Assembly: GCA_934202005.1 (NCBI GenBank)
Contig: CAKPXP010000003.1
Span: forward strand, 62,001-126,000
Direction: 5' to 3'
Length of the DNA: 64,000 nt
Origin: an uncultured Selenomonas sp.
GTDB lineage: Bacteria; Bacillota; Negativicutes; Selenomonadales; Selenomonadaceae
The notes below the pieces were generated by a model. The model had not been told where the DNA came from and made no database searches. It worked only from the letters and a program-made list of their open reading frames with translations. Of this stretch, positions 61,732 to 64,000 are shown piece by piece. Position 1 is the stretch's first letter; each line of letters opens with the position of its first letter. The position numbers and the translations under genes were made by a program.

Positions 61732-61808
61732 CGAGCAGAACTCCCTTGGAATTTAATACCAATATTATAAAATACCATGAGAACTTTGAAAAGGCAGGAG
61801 GCGGTAAA

Positions 61809-62192
61809 ATGGCTGATGATTTTACAAAAGATGATGCAAGCGGAGCACGCGGCACGCAGGAGCACACGCGGGTGCGTGTGATGTCGGACCGGGAGAGCGC
61901 GGATTACAATGGCATCACAATTGAGGAGACAGCGAACGGACATACCTATGAGACACCACACGAGGATGATGTGCGACGCGCCCATGTTGTTTTCGAGACA
62001 GCGGGCACGGGAGATATATTCAGCGCCGCGCTGCGGCAGATTCTCGGGCCGCACTGGAAATGGAAGCTTGGTCTTGCGGTGGGCGCAATTGTGTTTGGCT
62101 TGGTGTTTTTCTTCATTGCTTTGCCGGTGCTTTCTGTTCTCTGTGTCGCAGCTGCTGTTCTCTGGCTCGTGGGACGCTTCCTGCACGGGTAA
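61809..62192 (+). CDS. Hypothetical protein with C-terminal membrane hairpin
   Basis: 127 residues. The first 75 are polar and acidic; the last 45 form one or two membrane segments. ATG 61809 has AGGAGGCGG ahead; the longer frame from 61713 overlaps the divergent vanW-type gene. It is not recognised and ends before a strong terminator. Confidence 0.6.
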   Translation: MADDFTKDDASGARGTQEHTRVRVMSDRESADYNGITIEETANGHTYETPHEDDVRRAHVVFETAGTGDIFSAALRQILGPHWKWKLGLAVGAIVFGLVFFFIALPVLSVLCVAAAVLWLVGRFLHG

Positions 62193-62243
62193 GCGTCCCA
62201 GCGCAGGGAAGTGATGTTTATTTACGCAGGCCGTATGGGAAAC

Positions 62244-62283
62244 AGAAAGACCGCCGCAGGGGGGAACCTGCGGCGGTCTTTCT
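62244..62283 (+). terminator. Terminator after the C-terminal-hairpin protein gene
   Basis: 17-base perfect stem AGAAAGACCGCCGCAGG (62244-62260) with its complement (62267-62283). The 278 bases from here to the DeoR gene are AT-rich, with no gene that I can support. Confidence 0.88.
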
Positions 62284-62561
62284 CACACACAATAGAATCA
62301 AAAGTTACAGGGGGATGGAGGATAACGGTAAGTAGATATCATGTGTAACTGAGGAGGGGTCAACAGCTACCTGATGGATTCGCTTAACGTCATATTTCCC
62401 TTTGACGACTTTTATTTTACGTTCGAGCAGCGGCTTGCGCAAGACGTTTTTTCGTATTTTTGCAGAAAAAAAGAGGTTTTTTTGTAGTTTTGTGAAATAC
62501 AACAGTAATAGATGTAAAATTCACATCCACATGTGCAAAGTTCAGAAAAGGGGGAAGGATT

Positions 62562-63323
62562 GTGCAGACAAGACAGCGCAGGGAGCAGGTGCTCATGGTG
62601 CTTAAGGAAAGGAGACGCGTGACCATCGAAGGGCTGGCGAAGGATCTCGAGGTTTCGACGATGACGATTCGCCGCGATCTAAGGCGGCTGGCAGATGAGG
62701 ATATCGTGACGCTGGTCCATGGCGGCGCTGTTTACAATGAGGGCGGCGCCTATCTTCCTGCGCTCACGGTGCGCGAGAAGACGATGCGGCGGGAGAAGAG
62801 CGCGATAGCGGAGTATTGCGCGCAGCAGATCCCCGAGGGGAGTGCCGTCTATCTTGACAATGGTTCGACGACGGTGGAGATTGCCGATGCACTGCGCGGC
62901 AAGCAGAATATTGCTGTACTCTCCCATTCTCTGCCTGTTCTCAATATTCTTTCCCATGCGAAGAATATCCAGCTCATCTCTGTTTCCGGTATTTATGAGC
63001 CGCGCGCGAAGGGGTTCTTTGGCGATCTTGCGCTGCGCATGCTGCGGCAGTTCCGCATCGATATCGCTTTTCTCGGTGTGACAGCAGTCGATGCCGAGGA
63101 TGGCGTGATGTCCGCGGTCTTTTATGAGCAGGCGCTCAAGAAGGTGCTCGTCGAGCGTGCGAAAAAGAAAATCCTCGCCATCGATCATACAAAGATTGGT
63201 GGTTCGTCTTTTCTCAAGGTGTGTGATTTGCACGAGATTGATGGAATCGTGACAGATAAGTTCGCAGATGCAACGTTTATCGCCAAAGCGAAGCGGATGG
63301 GAATCGAGGTCTCACAGGTCTGA
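62562..63323 (+). CDS. DeoR-family transcriptional regulator
   Basis: 253 residues. An N-terminal DeoR helix-turn-helix (RREQVLMVLKERRRVTIEGLAKDLEVSTMTIRRDLRRL) is followed by the phosphosugar-sensing domain with DNGSTTVEIADAL. Family members respond to phosphorylated sugars. Its target is not evident; no sugar operon is adjacent. GTG 62562 has AAAAGGGGGAAGG ahead. Confidence 0.9.
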   Translation: MQTRQRREQVLMVLKERRRVTIEGLAKDLEVSTMTIRRDLRRLADEDIVTLVHGGAVYNEGGAYLPALTVREKTMRREKSAIAEYCAQQIPEGSAVYLDNGSTTVEIADALRGKQNIAVLSHSLPVLNILSHAKNIQLISVSGIYEPRAKGFFGDLALRMLRQFRIDIAFLGVTAVDAEDGVMSAVFYEQALKKVLVERAKKKILAIDHTKIGGSSFLKVCDLHEIDGIVTDKFADATFIAKAKRMGIEVSQV

Positions 63324-63389
63324 GACGTATCTTGCTCTTGGACACCATTCCGCTTCTTTTTATGCATGTATCCGGGCCTGAAGGACAAA

Positions 63390-63430
63390 TGCCTGTTTTT
63401 ATTGACAGGCAGAGGCTTTGCCGTTATCAT
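63390..63430 (+). promoter_or_regulatory. purE promoter with inverted repeat over the -35
   Basis: TTGACA (63402-63407) and TATCAT (63425-63430), spacer 17. TGCCTGT (63390-63396) and ACAGGCA (63405-63411) form an inverted repeat across the -35. The leader down to 63548 holds one more small palindrome (CCGTACAGTACGG). Confidence 0.7.
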
Positions 63431-63548
63431 GGAAGATGTGAAATGGATATGAGTTGCATCTTATGCCATGGAGAGCCTGCCTCGTGCTTCCGTACAGTAC
63501 GGGGTGGGAGATTGCTTTCGAGTTTAGTATGGGGAGGATGATTGTCTC

Positions 63549-64000
63549 ATGAAAGTGGCAGTTCTCATGGGGAGCGATTCCGATTGGCCGATTCTGAAAC
63601 CGGCCGTCGAGCTTTTGAAGCAGTTCGGCATTGCCGCAGAGGTAGAGGTAGCGTCGGCGCACCGTACGCCCGCGAAGGTACGCGATTTCGTACTCGCGGC
63701 GCCGGGTAAGGGCGTCGGCGCTTTCATTGTTGCTGCGGGTGCGGCAGCGCATCTCGCAGGCGTCGTGGCAAGCTATACGACATTGCCGGTCATCGGTGTA
63801 CCGATCAATGCGACGGCGCTCAACGGCATGGACGCGCTGCTCTCGACGGTGCAGATGCCGTCGGGCATCCCTGTGGCGACTATGGCCATCAATGGGGCGA
63901 AGAATGCGGCGATTTTCGCGGCACAGATTTTCGCGGTTTCTGACAAGGAGCTCGCGAAGAAGCTCGCGGACTACCGCGGCGAGATGGTCGAGGGCGTCGA
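63549..64000 (+). CDS. purE: N5-carboxyaminoimidazole ribonucleotide mutase PurE (3' end missing)
   Basis: Purine synthesis enzyme. ATG 63549 begins [18 protein letters not shown], the family N-terminus, and [12 protein letters not shown] and [13 protein letters not shown] carry the catalytic His and nucleotide sites. About 150 of some 165 residues are visible, and the frame is open at the window edge. A GGGGAGGATG RBS region lies ahead. It probably heads a pur operon outside the window. Confidence 0.94.
   Translation, partial: MKVAVLMGSDSDWPILKPAVELLKQFGIAAEVEVASAHRTPAKVRDFVLAAPGKGVGAFIVAAGAAAHLAGVVASYTTLPVIGVPINATALNGMDALLSTVQMPSGIPVATMAINGAKNAAIFAAQIFAVSDKELAKKLADYRGEMVEGV

Noticed and set aside
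62305-62502. 65-residue minus-strand frame
   Set aside because: TTG start without RBS, AT-rich leader region, no motif.
1-64000. CRISPR arrays, tRNA or rRNA genes
   Set aside because: No regularly spaced repeats and no tRNA T-arm (GGTTCGAATCC-like) or rRNA sequence was seen on reading through both strands; a short tRNA could still be missed by eye.

Overview
This 64 kb window is one continuous piece of a bacterial chromosome, GC-rich in its genes and densely coded. The gene content is that of a Firmicute: a T-box in front of pheST, IreB-RuvX-DUF1292-MltG synteny, Asp23/AmaP, CdaA-CdaR and ScpA-ScpB. The GC-rich composition, frequent TTG starts and a motAB stator pair point to the Negativicutes, probably a Selenomonas-like organism. 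The order is inferred from memory of these genomes, not from a search. No rRNA, tRNA, CRISPR array, prophage or intact insertion sequence was seen.

Layout. 1-11.9 kb: an M20 amidohydrolase cut by the window edge, recG, the lysine/threonine genes dapB and asd, then the conserved block ireB-ruvX-DUF1292-mltG-trmR-U32 peptidase, acylphosphatase, aroQ, an M24 peptidase and efp. 12-24.8 kb: Asp23-amaP-DUF2273, nusB, xseA-xseB-ispA-dxs-tlyA-nadK-argR-recN, a NUDIX hydrolase, an M50 protease and scpA-scpB. These are tightly packed, with many overlaps or very short gaps. 24.9-30 kb is the most accessory-looking part. It holds an exported protein with a RelA/SpoT nucleotidyltransferase fold, a three-gene set (NYN nuclease fused to a ribbon-helix-helix tail, a DUF3783-like protein, a membrane-anchored coiled-coil protein), and a lipoprotein-like gluzincin with a degenerate second copy of its protease domain.

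30-41.8 kb: a Phe T-box with pheS-pheT-zapA-pncB-aroE, a small minus-strand Cys-rich membrane ORF, holA, a galE-like epimerase with a structured leader, and a Fur-controlled feoA-feoB operon with a Cys-rich Feo partner. 41.8-50 kb is mostly on the minus strand: panE, a lone metal-binding lipoprotein (plus strand), fba, an RluA-family synthase, uraA, bioB with a palindromic operator, and a LysR regulator. 50-64 kb: motA-motB, acpS-nnrDE, ilvE, cdaA-cdaR, an aminotransferase, an alpha/beta hydrolase, a VanW protein, a DeoR regulator and the start of purE, which runs off the window.

The main non-coding discovery is a family of short elements of about 160 bp with matching terminal inverted repeats. 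Two close copies are each flanked by a 4-bp direct repeat, and a third copy has the same ends but an unrelated interior. One copy sits exactly at the -35 box of the pheST T-box promoter and another at the base of a terminator stem. A separate dispersed repeat of about 80 bp occurs at 14.0 kb and 47.7 kb.
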